Source of the DNA: Pyxicephalus adspersus
Lineage: Eukaryota > Chordata > Amphibia > Anura > Pyxicephalidae
Direction: 5' to 3'
Assembly (NCBI RefSeq): GCF_032062135.1
Contig: NC_092861.1
Location: 116,755,365 to 116,819,364, forward strand
DNA length: 64,000 bases
Positions 62,961-64,000 of this stretch are shown here, piece by piece; position 1 is the first letter of the stretch; every line of letters begins with the position of its first letter. The notes below the pieces were generated by a model. It ran no database searches, was not told the origin of the DNA, and worked only from the letters and a program-made list of their open reading frames with translations. A program made the translations under genes and the position numbers.

Positions 62961-64000
62961 GTTTTATGCAACATTTAAGGTCCAGGTTATAAAGAATGGC
63001 TATAGATGTGATTGTATACTTATAAAGCACTAACATATATAGTAGTGTTGTACAATCAATAGACAAATCTGCATTGTTATGTGGTTTGCTGTGACCATAC
63101 ACATCGATTTGCTTTACAAATGTATAAAGAGCTTTGCTTGCTTTGGGACCCCAAATCCAAATAGGAATCCGTTAATATGAATGGGGGGAAAGCTTAGGAG
63201 GTGGGGTGCTTAGTCAGATGACCTGTCAGAGTCATGTGATCATTCTCTCCACCAATGAGGGAGGGTTCTCTGCAGCTGTATGCAGAAGACACTCCATAGG
63301 ACACTGCAGACTCTGTGGTTTGCTTTTTATGACTGATGTCCTGCAGATAGCGATATGGACTGTCTGCTATAAATAGGCCCCTTGCATTGGGAAAGGGGTG
63401 TGTGATTACCATGTGCTCCATGAATGTAAAGGGGAATCCGTCGTTGTTTTGACTTTTTAAACTTTCAGACATAAGTAACTTTGGCAATCCCCAAAAAGTT
63501 ATTTTCAGTGTTCCCTTTTGTGTACATTGGATTCAGAGATCTAGGCAGCTAGGGATACATCCTTATCTCAAGTTTACCCAGAATTGTTGACCATTTCTAC
63601 TAATTGTGTCTTCTGAACTACCTGATTGGCCATTTTTTTTATAATGGGCACACAATGGATTGTATGAAATTTCTGGAAGGAGCGTATAGGACCTATGGTT
63701 TGCATATCATTTCCTCTATCTGTGAATGGTTCACTTTCACATGTTATCTGAAGGTCAGTTCTGCTGAATCATGTTTTCATCATGTGCTCGGTTTGGTGAC
63801 CGGCTTTCTTTAAATACCCATACATTTACTGACATATCTATGAAAGATCTTCCACTGCATTAACACACGGTGCATTAAGGAAGCCCATTAAAAATGAAAA
63901 GGGGCTGTGAATGCACGCTGACCACCTGAATAGGGACAGGAAACTTTTTTTCTGATGCAATGCACTGCAACACCCAATCATGCATTGTGGTACGCTACAA

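Larger units (their letters stand above)
62251..64000 (+). other. Putative first intron of the right-hand gene
   Basis: Holds a 22-bp tandem repeat (62641-62706), the third copy of the TCCATGTGTTTTCACTGGCG MITE (62819-62960) and, at 63832-64000, sequence related to 9008-9290. No exon is recognised. Confidence 0.45.

Overview
The window is vertebrate nuclear DNA, AT-rich, intron-containing and dense in transposons. The proteins are vertebrate orthologues. The repeat mix (Tc1/mariner, hAT, TTAA-flanked piggyBac-like MITEs, L2 and Tx/L1-type LINEs, short palindromic MITEs) points to an anuran amphibian, probably a neobatrachian/ranoid frog. The species is inferred and was not matched to any database. 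Nothing bacterial, viral or CRISPR-like is present.

Two protein-coding genes can be supported. At the left edge, on the + strand, are the last two coding exons of a SIPA1-like Rap GTPase-activating protein, best called SIPA1L2 (452-533 and 2236-2382). On the - strand lies a complete EGLN1 (PHD2, the HIF prolyl hydroxylase): five coding exons at 41248-40550, 32047-31928, 30808-30672, 27292-27222 and 25306-25245. They give a 362-residue protein with an N-terminal MYND zinc finger and a catalytic 2-oxoglutarate/Fe(II) domain with all metal- and cosubstrate-binding residues. The two genes are tail-to-tail. A CpG island covers EGLN1 exon 1 and its promoter. A second CpG-rich promoter, with a consensus CTCF core, an NRF1 site and GC/CCAAT boxes, lies near 62.04-62.25 kb; it probably starts a rightward gene (TSNAX is a synteny-based guess) whose coding part is outside the window.

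Layout: 1-2.4 kb, SIPA1L2 3' end, with a degenerate satellite in its last intron. 2.4-24.6 kb, intergenic, with MITEs, microsatellites and a degenerate minisatellite. 24.6-41.6 kb, EGLN1, whose introns hold a broken Tc1 transposase (intron 4), a 2.2-kb broken L2 (intron 3), an internally deleted Tc1 and a 3' L1 fragment (intron 1). 41.6-62 kb, EGLN1 upstream region, packed with nested elements, including an L1 split by a TA-flanked MITE and several hAT elements with intact 8-bp target duplications. 62-64 kb, the second promoter and the start of a putative first intron.

The most unusual signals are a perfect 30-bp inverted repeat at 59323-59387, a hairpin in a SIPA1L2 intron (276-325), a MITE whose two copies both carry a near-consensus CTCF core, a 97-bp direct repeat with a CTCF-like core spaced exactly 1,190 bp apart, and decayed hammerhead-ribozyme-like motifs. 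No wholly new protein system is evident; the novelty is in repeats and regulatory or structural DNA.
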